Positions 10,966 through 23,654 are shown, numbered from the stretch's first letter. The stretch is DNA of 64,000 bases from Melitaea cinxia (GCF_905220565.1 NC_059403.1:1736001-1800000), one strand, 5' to 3'. A program made the numbers and translations. Notes: generated by a model not told the origin, from the letters alone.

Positions 10966-11283
10966 AAATAAATGTTTCACACATAACAGTCCACTAGGAT
11001 TTGCTCCTATGTCGGGGATCCGGAAACACAAAACAAAACAAGCAGAAACGCCAAAACCACGACAAAAATCTGAATAGCCAACACAGATGCATGCCATGTC
11101 ATCATCTTCATCATCATCATCATCATTTCAGCCTATTACACATAGGCCTCCACAATTTCGCGCCAAAAATGGATGTGATGATGGACTCGTGTGTGTGCAT
11201 GCCATGTGCGGGAATCGAACCCACAACCGCCAGCACAAAGGCCGTAAGCCAGGTCTGTGACCGTTAAGCTAATGCGTCACCTT
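10966..11283 (-). mobile_element. tRNA-derived SINE with a nested insertion
   Basis: On the minus strand the copy begins GGTGACGCATTAGCTTAACGG (box A-like) and carries a box B GGTTCGATTCC (about 11209-11220). It then runs through the family body to a TTATTTATTTA tail at 10966-10975. The same family appears intact at 62183-62430. Bases 11100-11195 are foreign and flanked by a 12-bp duplication. Confidence 0.75.
11100..11195 (-). mobile_element. Short LINE 3' fragment inserted in the SINE
   Basis: Both sides carry the 12-bp duplication TGCATGCCATGT (11088-11099 and 11196-11207). The insert has a (CATCAT)n tail and the block CAGCCTATTACACATAGGCC, the reverse of the GATGA-tailed repeat at 21683-22009. 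Outside the insert the SINE body is continuous. Confidence 0.8.
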
Positions 11284-13300
11284 AATTGGGTTTAATGACT
11301 TTCTGTTGTAACATTAGGGCAATGTCGATTTCGACAATGTCACGTATAATAAAAAAGTTAAGTTAACTCTTGATTAGCTAGATAATATAAACAGACGCGT
11401 TGTCGTTGAAATCTAAATCCGTTAAACTTTATTTAAACAATGGAACACAATACTATAAGATAACTTTAAATAATAGTTACAAAAATCACGAAATATAGTC
11501 CAATGCCATAAACGAACTGAATGCTTCCTTTTATCGACTCGGTGTATCAATTGGATACTTTTATTATAAAAGTGCTTAGAAGTAACGAGAATCAGCGCAT
11601 TTAAATATATACTTTGATCGTATTTGTCTAGAATTATTCACATATACGTTAAAATGTTGTGACTCAGACAATAATAAATATTATCAACACATTTTGTTCA
11701 AGTACCTTGATATCGTACTGTTAAGAAAACGTTTCTATTGAAAACAGATAAAGCGTGCGTGTGTAATACTATATAAATAAGTAAACATATTTCATCTACA
11801 CGTTACAATATGATTGTTATCTGTAAAGTTGTTCATAACACCAAAGACTACATTTTTTTTAGGATTTTTAAATTAAGATTTTAAATTAAAAAGCAGTAAA
11901 AATGCATATATTTACAGTGAATAGTAAAACATTTTTTTTACATAACATATTTTACTAAAACCGAAATCTATTCAAACTTATTTTATGATTATCATATCAT
12001 ACATGTGTATAAGTATTAAAAAGATAATATTTCCGCTCGTAATAACTAATTGTTTAATGTTAGTGACCTGTGACCGGTAGACAGACGCATAAGTCGGATC
12101 AATAATCGCGCATTTGCTAAAGCGATCTCAATGAGAGTTAAATTGTTGTGTGAATTTTAATTGAATACATACTTAAATTTGAAAAATCTTTATATAAGAA
12201 CTAACAAAGGCAAACCTATGCATACGAAGCTAGCCCTAATTTGCGGTCATCTCATCAGGCTATTGATACTCGGTGCCCCTCGACCGCGATCGGCTCCTGT
12301 CACCGCATTCTTGACCCGCGCATTCACGTCTCGCCCGAGATATCGTCATACGAATAAAGTAGCGTTACTTCATACACAATACCGCGAAATCAATCGAAAT
12401 TCATTTATAAAAAGTCATCGTTCACATTATTATAGCTTTACACTACCGCCGCGTATGTACGTTTTATTTTGAAATTGTGTTACACTGCAGTTGCGAAGTT
12501 GAAATACCACTTATCACTGAACTACTTAAGACTTGTGTTACAATAAAATTAAAACTAAATGTATGCAAATACATTCATAAGACACAACGTGGGTACTGGA
12601 TTCTTCGAATTAGTAAGAAAGTGCATAACAATGACAAAAAATGCAACATGTACCTACTTGAGGCAAAAAGACGACACGAACAATGGCTTCATATTTCCGG
12701 TCGGCGGTCACTGAGCGCCAGGAGTTCCACAGATTTTCGCTTTACACAGACTTATAAACCTATGTGTAAGTAAATACCGATAGGCTAACTGGCCGGCGGC
12801 CAGAGAAAAAACACATCACGGACTTACAGTATAAGACAATGACGGCAAATAACTCTTGTAAACGTCCGTTAACTGCAAATTTAAAAGACAGGTCGGTGGA
12901 ATTACACAAGGTCTTTGTGTAAAACGTGAGGGAAAATCTAATGTAATGTAAATGTAAAATCAAGGAAACCATAAATATATCGACTATGATGAAATAATAT
13001 CATAAACTATCAAGAATATTTTACTTCCTGTATACGAACGTTTAAATTATTAAATAGTCCCAATTAACATTTATTCGATCACATTTTTTTTTTTATTATA
13101 AGTAACAACGCAAAAAGCATTTACTTAACGAGTACAGCAAAATATAAATGTGTCGCTAAATAAGTAAAAGCGTTTTACAAATAAAGTGAATACAATTATT
13201 TTCGTATCCAGCGAGGGCTCAGCGGACGACAATAAAAATAAAAATATTGCAGAGGGAGCTAATGAGACAGTTGGTATGAGAAGTGACGCGTGGTACTCAC
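11284..13300. other. Non-coding, nothing firm
   Basis: A slightly GC-richer patch lies at 12230-12380, but its frames have no recognisable domain and no convincing splice signals. Confidence 0.35.
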
Positions 13301-13356
13301 ACGGAGACCTCGGCCAACGCCCCCACAAAGTCAAACAACGCCACTGACAGCCAACC
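13301..13356 (-). CDS. Candidate orphan internal exon (56 nt)
   Basis: On the minus strand TTTGCTTAG precedes GGTTGGCTG and the block ends GTCTCCGT before a strong donor GTGAGTACC. One frame is open through it, giving GWLSVALFDFVGALAEVS, and it is much GC-richer than its surroundings. It lies on the same strand as step inside its presumed intron. The protein family is not recognised and no adjoining exon was identified, so it may be an exon of step, of another gene, or chance. Confidence 0.3.
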
Positions 13357-15553
13357 CTAAGCAAATTTGAAAATACCAATACAACACATCAAACTGCCTT
13401 CAATGATTTCTTTGAATGAACATTTTACAAATATCAAGGCGACTGACAAGAAAAAGAATAAAAATTAAATTACATGTGTTCATTAAATTTGCGGAATTTC
13501 AACGCAGTCTAATTAACGATCATTAGCATTAAAATGAGTCATCCACTTTATCTATCCGTTTTATTATTTTAATAAAAGCAAAGCGTAACTCGTACCGAAT
13601 CGTTGTGCGGAAAATCTTTTTACTGTAATTGTAATAAAAATGCAAATTTCTAATACCGTTATATTTATAACAATCTTACAAGTTGTAACCATTTGTTTAT
13701 TTGTAGTAATATAGAATTAGGTAATTATAATTATAATCAACTTTTTTATTACATAAAGTACTTCGATATTATTGTCGAGAAGGAACACCTGGAGTTAGTA
13801 GTAATTAATAAGCTCGCTATGAAGTTATATTAGACGAGTATTATTTACATCAAATGCCATTGTGCCAGGTGAAAATACCTAACAGGTTTCTAAACACATG
13901 CCGCTAATCAAAATAATAAAATAAAATGATATTATCATAAACCGACACACTACTACTAACTGATAGAAACACGTTTTAATAATGGAGATATTTGTGTTTT
14001 CAAGTGGTTCAGTGAAGCCATGTGGTTAAAGAACGATCCGATGACCGTGAGTAACTGCAGTACTGTATCTACATTATGTTTTATAGTAACGAAACAATTA
14101 GCAAGGGGCATCATCTGGCGCCAAAATATAACAATGAGACGTCATGTAAGAATGCGAGCGAACGTTCCCAGAAGCTACTGATTAAAAGTAATAATAAAAT
14201 GTCGCTACGATCACCCATTTGTGACAGACATGACTTCATTTCGTTCGGTGCTTAGGACGTTATCATCGACATTGTACTCAATTATTTGATATAACAAAGT
14301 TCAATGGCGTTGAAAGGAAGCGACGGTTCTTTTTATTACTTGTTTAGTTTATGTTAAAACGAATATTGATTAGCTTAATGATACGTCTAAATACTACTGT
14401 CAATGGAATATGCGGGTGACTTGTAAAGTGATTTCAAGTAGTATTTGGCTTTTTATATCATTCATGTGTTCGATGTGCAATAATAGTAAAGTTATGAAAC
14501 CCTTAATATAACATATATTATTAAGAATCGTTATCTATTTCGCCATCCACGAAAACAATGATAACCTGCTTTCCTAACTGTAAAATTACACGTTGTAACC
14601 GAATTTTAGTTGCGAACGGTGTCACTTGGTGTTATAGATAATAATATATATATAAAACTTAAATATTTTCAATAAAAAAAAAAAAAACATTCTTATTAAT
14701 ATTATAATTATAGAGGAAAGGATTGTTTGTTAACTTAACACTATCTACGGTTCAGGAACCGACTTAAAGATTTTTTTTGTGTATAGAAAGCTGCATCATC
14801 TAGTAGGTAATAAGAATATACGGTAAAACAACACGACAATTTATCAAAATTTCCATAATATCGCAACAAACGTTGACACAAGTAAAACCACGAGGCGCTT
14901 CTAGTTCTAATACAATTGATGCTAAAAGTTCAGACTGGTAGTTCATTTCAACCTATCATACTTTCATTAATAACTGTTATTTTAGGGCAACAAAAACTCT
15001 ACGAAGATGAGAAAAGATTCACGTAAAAAATAGAACTTCGACATAAAACATATGCCAGAACACTTGTGTCACTACTTAACAACTCGAATTGTGTGTGTTT
15101 TCTGTTAAACTCTAAAAATAGACTAGTCCATAATGACAAAATGACATCCGAGCGAAAAATGACTGCGTAGAACGCTCGTAGACGAAGAAATAAGCGGGTC
15201 GTTAGAAGATAGCATTTATATTCACAAATGTGGACGAGCAAAAAAGGTGGATAAATTACTCTCCCTAAACAAATATCTAGGAGGCATTTAGGGGCGATTC
15301 TCGGCATGGAGCCAATTACGTCTTTAGCCTTTTGGAGTGCTTCTAATGTGGCATTTAAAGAAATGGCAACATTTCACGCTTTTTTAAGTCGCCAATGTTG
15401 TTTTGTACACAAAAAATATAAAAATATTTTTTTTATTATTAAAAAAATATTTTTTTAAATATTAAGTTCACACGATACTTCGTTATCTAAAGTTTATTCT
15501 GCTGCTAACTAATGTAAAGATTATAACATCATTGAAAAATTGATAGCTTAGTT
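13357..15553. other. Non-coding, nothing recognised
   Basis: AT-rich sequence without supported genes. A 102-codon minus frame at 14999-15307 lacks domain features and is not called. Confidence 0.35.
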
Positions 15554-15808
15554 CAGTGTTTCCAAAGTGGGCGATACGCCCCCTTATTGGCGCTGCAGTA
15601 CTAAAGGGGGGTAAGAGACCTAGAAAAAAAATGGTGGCGTTGTGTAGAGGCTTGGGGGGGGGGGCGATTTCTCATTTAATCTATAAGGACTCTCGACTAC
15701 AACTTGTGAACAACAACTAATAATCATTAAAATATTGCTCAAAGGGGGCACTATAAAATAATTTATTCTTTTAGTGGGCAGTAGACAAAATAAGTTTGGG
15801 AACCCCTG
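15554..15808. mobile_element. hAT-type MITE
   Basis: The left end CAGTGTTTCCAAAGTGG and right end TTTGGGAACCCCTG are imperfect inverted repeats. They are flanked by a perfect 8-bp duplication GCTTAGTT (15546-15553 and 15809-15816). The 255-bp interior has a run of ten G near 15655 and no coding capacity. CAG ends with an 8-bp duplication indicate hAT. Confidence 0.85.
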
Positions 15809-15964
15809 GCTTAGTTGATATAAATCGAAGATAAATAAATAATTATTAATTCTACTTTACAAGAATGTATATGAAACAAACCACCTACATCATTGTAAAC
15901 TTGTTTGTGGTTCCAATAAATTGAAAAAAGTAAATAGTGCCGTCAAAAACACAGGTTAGACTAA

Positions 15965-16223
15965 AGGCCTGTTTCACAAACTGCGGATAACACTATTTGA
16001 CGGATGACAGTATCCGATAGGTAAAAAGTTTTTGATTCAATATTCTTTTCACCATCGGATTCCATATTAATGAGAAATTTCTATTCGCATACATTAATAT
16101 TAAAATTATTGTTTATTAATTGAAGAGAAACAGGTCCTACTGTCTGTCAAAAGGTGGCTGTCAAAAGTTTGTTTGTATTGTCATCCGTCAAATAGCGTTA
16201 TCCACAGCTGTTGAAACAGGCCC
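15965..16223. mobile_element. PIF/Harbinger-like MITE
   Basis: The terminal repeat AGGCCTGTTTCA mirrors TGAAACAGGCCC, with a 3-bp duplication TAA on both sides (15962-15964, 16224-16226). The complementarity extends about 45 bp inward and includes CAAATAGCGTTATCCACA on the right. The 259-bp length and TAA duplication fit the PIF/Harbinger group. Confidence 0.8.
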
Positions 16224-16551
16224 TAAGTGAAGTTTAATGACAGAAGTGCTACTAAAGATTATTTTACTAATACGGCTGTTACGATATTAATATAATAGCA
16301 CTGATAAAAGCTTAGTCGACTATATAGCTCTTTATGAAGCAATGCAAGCTAACTCGTTTGACGGGTAGGTGACCGTGTGGTACGTTCGCAAATCCCCCTT
16401 TCCCCGGCAAGGTCAAAGCACCTCCCCGCGTACGGGAGCGTACCTATACTTTATTATCTACAATTTAAAGGATTGAGGTTAGTCCACACTGTCACATTAA
16501 TACAATCGTTTAAAAGTAAGAGAAAATAACATCGAAACTGGATGTTGCTGA

Positions 16552-16614
16552 TAATAGGAAAAAAAATACAGTCAAATTGAGAACCTCCTCCTTTTTTGGA
16601 AGTCGGTTAAAAAT
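16552..16614 (+). repeat. 3' fragment of the GAAGTCGGTT repeat family
   Basis: ACAGTCAAATTGAGAACCTC... through TTTTGGAAGTCGGTTAAAA matches the right end of the longer copies at 18235-18858 and 43571-44177. Confidence 0.65.
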
Positions 16615-18234
16615 CAAATGGCTTACAGAGCGATTCGTTCGTGTCAACGAACTTTAAAATTAATGCGATACAAACATTAATATGATAATTTTTTCATTTT
16701 ATTTATATATAATACGTTGTAATATTTAGAAACACATTATTTAACAAAATAAATAAATGATATAGGTATCGAATTGAAGGCGGCTAAAAATTTCTAAGAA
16801 TTGTGAATTGTAAATTCAAAATAAAAATTATTTCAATATACGGGCAAATGACCTTTGGCCGTAAGCCCAAACTTTCTCTATAAGACTTGGCAAAGTATCT
16901 TAAATTATTGGCAAAAATCCTAACCAAAATACCGTCAACAAACAATAGACAAAACTAAAATAAAACAATAAAGTAATTAACTATACTTTAACATTTATTT
17001 TCAGATATGTTTCCTTTATTAGAGAATATTATAACGCATGCTTTTATCGATTTAAGAGGATAAATATTTCTACATACATGTGAACGTCAACAATAACCTA
17101 CCATAAACGGTAATTAGGTTCCAGCCTAAGCTTATATAGGTTATAGGACACAATTTGCATAGCAGTGATAAAGATGCGTCAACCTTGCGAAGAAGAGTTA
17201 ATGAATATCTTTTTCATTAGCGCTACAGTGAATGAACTAAGGTCGTCCCTCTGTAAATGAATACACTTGGCATCGAAACCCAACTCTGTCAATACTGAGT
17301 TTTTTATTTGCCAGTCGCAATGCGGATATTGTAACTCTTGCTTATTTTTCACAATAAGATTGCCAACCATATTTATACCTATAAGCGTTTTAGATAAAGA
17401 CTAAGGTATTAAGACATGCATTTTGGTTTATTGTTCTTGATAAAACTTTGACATTCTTACACTTTCTAGTGAAACGGGTTTACTATACCATTTGTGACGC
17501 AAGTTTTTTAAATAATCATATTCGTTACATAAATATTATTGGATTGGAACTAACAAAATTCCATAATAATAAAAAAAATATTTTTACGTTCGTTCACACA
17601 CAAGAACACAACGACAAGCTCGTTTGACTAAGGAAATAGGTTTCAAACGACAAAAGAAAAGAATCGTGTGTACGTTCTGCACCTTTTACCAAATGAAAAA
17701 ATATTCACTTTTGCGACAGAATCCTCCCTCCAGTCATGTTCACGAATGGTATAAACTAGACCACAGAGGATTTTTTGTTGCAAATTCAAAGCAGACCGAC
17801 ACAAAAGGAAATGACGTATACCGCTATGCTTGAACAACTCATTTATTTGAGAAGGTTTTTGATTAACGATAAATCGATTCCGTTCACTGATGTGTCAAGT
17901 CGACTTTACCCATACATGTAGGTAAACAAAATATCGGAAAAACCGGAATTTATTAACAAATATTTTACCATGTGTATTTGGTATTTATCATTATATACAT
18001 AATTCAATACACCTGAAACAGTTGGTATTTACTGTAATAAATAAATTTAGTTATAAAATGTATATCAACGTTGATAATCATCGTTCTATTTTTATAATAT
18101 ATTGTCATTTGGAGATGAGTCAAATTACGAGATATATTTGTAACATTAAATCTTGAGGGAGATGATATATAGCTTATACATTTAACAGCCATACTCATAT
18201 ATATCAGCACAAGTTCACGTCTCTTTGCTTAAAT
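16615..18234. other. Non-coding, nothing recognised
   Basis: AT-rich. A 63-codon minus frame at 17179-17370 has no recognisable domain; it is left uncalled. Confidence 0.35.
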
Positions 18235-18858
18235 AATTGTGTTTGCTCGCAAACGAAAAAAAAACCGACTTCAATTACATCGACAAGTAATACAACGTAG
18301 ATCGACGAAAAAATAGTCAAGCAACTACGCGTTATTAAAGATTACTCAAAAAGTAGTTATTAGATCTCGATGAAATTTATATGTGACCACATGATAAACA
18401 TCAGCTCTCGATTAAATTAAAAATTATCAAAATCTGTACACCCAGTAAAAAGTTATTACGGATTTTCGAGAGTTTCCCTCGATTCCTCTGGGATCCCATC
18501 ATCAGATCCTAGTTTCCTTATCACGGTACCAAACTAGGGATATCCCCTTTCCAACAAAAAAAAGAATTATCAAAATCGGTACATCCAGTAGAAAGTTATG
18601 CGGTATAATACAACGTAGGTCGACGAAAAAAGCGTCAAGTAAAAACACATTATTAGATATAACTCGAAAAGTAGTTGTTAGATCTCAAATAAATTTAAAT
18701 GGGACCAATTGGCACACACCACCTTTCGATTAAAACAAAATTTGTCGAAATCGGTCCACGCGGGCAAAAGTTCTGATGTAACATACATAAAAAAAAAAAA
18801 AAAAAAAAAAAAAATACAGTCGAATTGAGAACCTCCTCCTTTTTTGGAAGTCGGTTAA
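18235..18858 (+). repeat. Dimeric interspersed repeat with GAAGTCGGTT ends
   Basis: It starts with the small palindrome GTTTGCTCGCAAAC, then AACCGACTTCAA, and ends TTGGAAGTCGGTTAA, so the ends are short inverted repeats. The interior holds two diverged copies of a roughly 300-bp module, each with an ACAACGTAGRTCGACGAAAAA-type start, an AAAAGTAGTTRTTAGATCTC-type block and a TCGGTACA-like end. A long poly(A) run sits near the right end. Other copies lie at 43571-44177, 31543-31922 and 30872-31141. The transposon class is not assigned. Confidence 0.7.
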
Positions 18859-20517
18859 AAACAAATGACGCGAGTCACGATCGACGAGTACAATCAATGC
18901 GAACACTTACACAGACGCCACGCTCCACTACTGCCGCTGGCGCCGTTACAATAACCCTTCTTTAAAAGATTTCATACACAGGTTATGAATAATGTTAATA
19001 ATATTCATAACGTGATCGAAATATAAAACACATTAGCAAAAGTTTGTCAATAGTAATACATTAATAATTTATAAATGGCCTTAAAACCGTATTATAATAG
19101 CAGACGAGTCGGTTATTGTTTTAAGTTTCACATGTGCATATAATTGGGTCGCATAAACATTCCTATAGATACGCCGTAATGATGTCATACTTGGCAATGC
19201 TTTACCAAACACCTTTTGTTCGAAAGACATTCCAATACATATCTAATTTTATAGTATAAAGTTAAAATGACAATGACCGTGATTTGCATACAAACACAGG
19301 GTACTCTGATCGCATCGACGTATAAACAAAACCATGACACATTCTAGTTAAACAGATAAAACAAAAGTTAAAACAAACTAAAATTAAGACATAAGACAAC
19401 ATGGACTAAAGAAAACAATGTAAGCGTTCAATTACTATACGACAAAACCAAAAGCTAAGATCAAATATTAACCTCAATTTAATCAATCCAACAAGTCACA
19501 TTCATAAAAAATATCATCAGGAGCTTTTGGAGATGAAAATAAAGTTATTAGTTTCTATAGAATGGTTTTATTGTTTTAATATAAACAGAACAAACCAAGT
19601 TCTAGGAACAAGAAATGTAAAAAGTTGATAGTAGTCAGAAGGCATTCAGTAAACACGTCCTCATAAAACCGAGGAGGTTAACACTATTTCACCACGAAGT
19701 CTGTAGATGAAACAGACATTCTTAGAATAATACGTGTGACTATTGCAAAACAATTTAATTAATGAAATACACGTACGTAGGTTAGCAAAAGTTATCTACC
19801 TGTTGGACTAAAAAATTATAACCAAATATTCAAGTCTATAAGCGTGAACAGAATCTGTTAATTTTTTTTTTCTTCATTGGCACATCGTTTATGTATTCAA
19901 CTGGCATAAATGAGCAAGAATGTAGTATCTTTTTTTTCCTAATTTATTTTGTATTTATTGAGTGGTTTAAACGATTTTTTTTTCTGTAGAAGAAAACAAT
20001 TAAATAATTTTCTGTTACAATTAGAAGTATTTAAATGAATCCGGTTTTACGTTATGACGAGCGTAATATAAAAACAAAAATAAATATTACAGTAAATGTG
20101 CACGTATTTTATAGTCGAGAGATAAAAAAATATCACACAAAACAAACCGATAACGTACGTGATTGTTCTGAGTATAGATAAAATATTATTACCTAAAAGT
20201 ATTTTAAATTAAAAAAAATAATATTCACAACTATTCTCGTATTAGACATAATATTTGATTTATAGCCGTTACCCTAATGAAACTTTAAAATACCCGCATA
20301 TTTATAATATGATATTCGTAATAGGAATAGGGTTAGCGCCCTATCCAGTGTGTTTATCAACATTAATCGAAAACGTGCAATAATAAAGTACAGCTAAAAG
20401 GTCGCTGAATCTTTTGCAGCAATCGTTTACACGCAGACTCAAAAAGCGTGATCGATCCAGAACATTTGGATTACTGCCAAAACTTCAGACTCCAGTAGCG
20501 TGCATACAAAATGCCTT
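18859..20517. other. Non-coding, nothing recognised
   Basis: AT-rich, with no supported gene or repeat boundary. Confidence 0.35.
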
Positions 20518-20763
20518 TCACTGACAGATAGTGAAATTTATAACTATACAGACCAGTCGGGTGACGCTGGTAAGGTCCCAGGCAGATCTCGTCTTGCCGC
20601 GAGCCTGGGCGCCCTCCTTCCTTCTGCCTAATGAGCCGTAACCGGTCGGAACACCATTGTCATCGCGTTTGCGCCGACCGCCTCGTCTCAACGACGAAAA
20701 CCAATTTGACACTGAACCACGACGCTCCTCTTCGGCCGCCACGGGCACGGCCTTGATAAACAT
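20518..20763 (-). CDS. Candidate first coding exon, unidentified protein
   Basis: From ATG at 20763 the minus strand reads a basic, low-complexity N-terminus (SVSNWFSSLRRGGRRKR, then GVPTGYGSLGRRKEG and KTRSAWDL). It is about 55% GC with G/C-rich third positions, unlike the surrounding DNA. The frame stops at 20518, but coding probably ends earlier at a donor that could not be fixed. It lies on the step strand, in what is taken to be step's long intron, so it could be an alternative first exon of step or of a separate gene. The family is not recognised. Confidence 0.4.
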   Translation of the reverse strand: MFIKAVPVAAEEERRGSVSNWFSSLRRGGRRKRDDNGVPTGYGSLGRRKEGAQARGKTRSAWDLTSVTRLVCIVINFTICQ

Positions 20764-21052
20764 AACTCGAGGAGCGCTAATGAACTAGGCACATCACAAT
20801 TCCACACGACTCAGACTATATCCTCAATAATAAACCAATTTCAAGCTCGAATCACACGTAACCTACAGACAAGCCGCTAGCGTTAAATAAACTGGCGTAA
20901 TTAAAGCAAAGTAAGTGAAAAGTGTACGACTACAATCGTTGACGACGAATTCGTCAACGCCTACGTCGATTGCCAAATTACAGGTGAAGCTATTCGTTGA
21001 AGAATTTGGTTTCAGAGTGCACAAGAAGCAGGGTCGGTGACAGATGACACAC

Positions 21053-21151
21053 CTGATCATAATCGTCGTCGTAGGTGCGCGCGGCGCGGACGCAGCGCAT
21101 CAGCACCGGCCACCAGAGCGCGCCGCACAGCAGCCGAACATGCAAACACAT
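21053..21151 (-). CDS. Candidate alternative first exon of step
   Basis: On the minus strand ATG at 21151 opens 33 codons ending TYDDDYDQ at a good donor (GATCAG|GTGTGT, 21053) in phase 0. Phase 0 is exactly the phase at which step exon 2 ends, so this exon could splice to the same downstream step exon and give an alternative N-terminus. A second in-frame ATG is at 21100. The surroundings (21060-21210) are GC-rich, promoter-like sequence. No downstream exon is visible in the window, so the link is an inference. Confidence 0.4.
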
Positions 21152-21540
21152 CGCGCGCCATACACTTCCCGCTAAGGAACACACTCGACTGAAGAGAGGC
21201 GCGGGCGCCACCGAGTTTGGCACAGTGACAACTACACGTAGCCGTAAGCCGATTATTATCTTTTACGAGTCTACGTCGGTGACAAATACAGTCTTGTATT
21301 GATAAATAAATCTAGTACTTGCTGTTTTTAATCATCGTGCAATGTTTATTTACATTTAACGTTAACTTGTAGCAAAAGAAAAACGTTTAAATTAAGGATG
21401 TAGATATTAAACACTGATTCGATCGCACGTTATACTGCATATACAACAATTATGATCAGATTAATTTTTATAAGTACTATGTATTGCAGTGGGTACTGCA
21501 TAACTTATAATTATAATATTTGTACAGTCAATGAATAAAA

Positions 21541-22204
21541 TCTATAATATAAATTTCGAGTCTCTGTTGGTAATATTAAAATAACCGCTTTTACACGGTT
21601 ACACATATAAGGTACATCAAAATAACATTTTTTATAATTTTTGTCTACATCAAAATAACATTTTTTTATAATTTTTGTCTGTGCTGTGTGGCTACGGCAC
21701 TAAGGAATTTAGCCACCCCCTCTCTTCCCGTGGGTGTCGTAAGAGGCGACTAAGGGATAACAAGGTTCCACAACCACCTTGGAACTTAAGAAGCCGACCG
21801 ATGGCGGGATAACCATCCAACTGCTGGCTTTGAAATACACAAACCGAAGACGGGCAGCAGCGTCTTCGGTGCGACAAAGCCAGTACTGCGGTCACCAACT
21901 CGCCTGCCCAGCGTGGTGACTATGGGCAAAACACATGAGTTCACGTTATTTTTGGCGTAAACTTGTGGAGGCCTATGTCCAGCAGTGGACTGTATAGGCT
22001 GTAATGATGATAATTTTTGTCTGTCTGTCTGTTTTTTTCCGGCTAATCTCTGAAACGGCTGGACCGATTTTGACGAGACTTTCACTGGCAGGATGATTTA
22101 AGGAGTAACTTAAGCTATTTTTATTTCAGATTTTTTTTATAACTGCAAACTCAACAATAATTATTTTGTTAAATTCCACGCGGACGAAGTCGCGGGCAAG
22201 CTAG
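21541..22204 (+). mobile_element. Lep1-type Helitron with a nested insertion
   Basis: It begins TCTATAATATAAATTTC after a host A and ends GGGCAAGCTAG before a host T. The GC-rich hairpin CGCGGACGAAGTCGCG lies just before the end. Internal landmarks (AATATTAAAATAACCGC, GTCTGTCTGTCTG, GACTTTCACTGGC) match the copies at 28.5, 34.9 and 58.0 kb. Bases 21683-22009 are a later insertion, and the flank at about 21612-21682 is itself a short tandem duplication. Confidence 0.8.
21683..22009 (+). mobile_element. GATGA-tailed retroposon (5'-truncated LINE or SINE)
   Basis: It is flanked by the 15-bp duplication ATAATTTTTGTCTGT (21668-21682 and 22010-22024) and ends in TGTAATGATG. The body (TGGCTACGGCAC..., CTCTCTTCCCGTGGGTGTCG, GGATAACCATCCAAC, GCCTATGTCCAGCAGTGGAC) recurs at 33641-33971 and, inverted, at 59476-59804. 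Target duplication plus simple-repeat tail indicates target-primed retrotransposition. Confidence 0.8.
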
Positions 22205-23650
22205 TACAAACATAAAAATGAAGTGGTGTAATATTGATGTCAAAGATAACAGGTATTATTTACTAGATTACAGATATTACAAATATTATTTTAACTAAAT
22301 TAATTAGAAGATTTTACTCTTCAATATGGGAGGATCCTTTACCTAACTTAAGGACATATAAATTCCAGTAAACTCTAACCGTTTCATATATTGGATTATT
22401 TATAATGTGCTACAAACAATACGACATTCCTTATCAAAGCTGCCAGCTCCAGTCCGGAAGCGAGTACAGGAAACATGATAACAGCAAATGATTCGTATAC
22501 ATCATATTTTAAAAAGTACGCAAATAAATTAGTCATAAAGTTTTCGGAAATAATAAACTTAATATTTAAAACAAACAAACTTGGGATGAAACTATAAAAA
22601 AAAGACAAACAGATAGATGAGGGTAGCGTCAGAGTAAACATTGTTAATGGATGACATATAAGTATGACTCACTTACAGCAAATAATTGTATTAAATATCT
22701 TAAACGATTACATCGATACGTGTAATTACTTAAAATATTATCAAAGTAATTGTTACTTAAAATACATGTACGATGTTTCAATTAACATAAAAACTACTAA
22801 AATCAAATTGAAATTCAGAAAATCGTAATTACTATAATTTTAACAAAAATTAATAATGCATCAATATTTTCAAATTTAGATATTTTGAAGAATTATCTTG
22901 TTACAGACATTCCATAAGAATATAAACGCACACGGCACAGCAGTTAAATTATTCTAGATCTAGACCAAACATTTGTTTTATTACGGTATTACCCTAACAG
23001 TAAGGATTAGTAACAGTAGGAGCATGAAGGTTAACTTGTTTGAATTGAAAGCTAATAACTCCGTTGCAAATAAATAACATTTAAAATTAAACAATACAAT
23101 TAAAAAAAATATGTAGTTTTTCACTTTGAAACCAAATACAATAACGATATTACTACTTGAATTTAACCAAAATCTTTGATCAAATTAAACCAAACGCAAT
23201 CGACGAAGCCGTATCACTTTTCACCTAGTATAATCACAGAAAAACTTACAAAATAGTAGATAACACTGAATAAAAAAAATTACTCCGCGTAAAATTTAAC
23301 AGTTTTTATCGAAGTTACAAATACCGCGAGTGTTAAATCTCAATGTCGGGACCCGGCGTGTGATGTAATTACACAACGCACTCGTACCGCGGCCCGATGG
23401 TTACTGACTAACGCTAACTACATACCTCTCTTTCGAACGTAGTAAGCTGAGCAATAGCGGCTTACGTCAATGTGCTCCGCAGTGTTTTGAATGAAAGGGC
23501 AGGGGGGAACCGCCGGTTTACGAAAATCCTTAAAGAACATTACAGTCCTTTCAAGGGCGGGCGAGGTTACCGAATAGTACAGGTTTATGTTATAATAAGC
23601 AAATCCACTAAAAAGGTTTTATTACATATAATAATATACATTAAGCTGTC
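22205..23650. other. Non-coding, nothing firm
   Basis: AT-rich. A GC-richer block at 23330-23560 has no usable open frame or splice context. Confidence 0.35.
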
Positions 23651-23654
23651 GGTT

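Noticed and set aside
12161..12472. GC-richer 103-codon frame
   Set aside because: Only a short patch is GC-rich, and the frame runs well beyond it into AT-rich sequence with no domain.
17179..17370. 63-codon minus-strand frame
   Set aside because: Moderately protein-like composition but no family, no splice sites and no neighbours; not enough support.
21692..21898. Minus-strand frames repeated at 33654-33860
   Set aside because: The same sequence sits inside two copies of a GATGA-tailed retroposon on the opposite strand; not a gene family.
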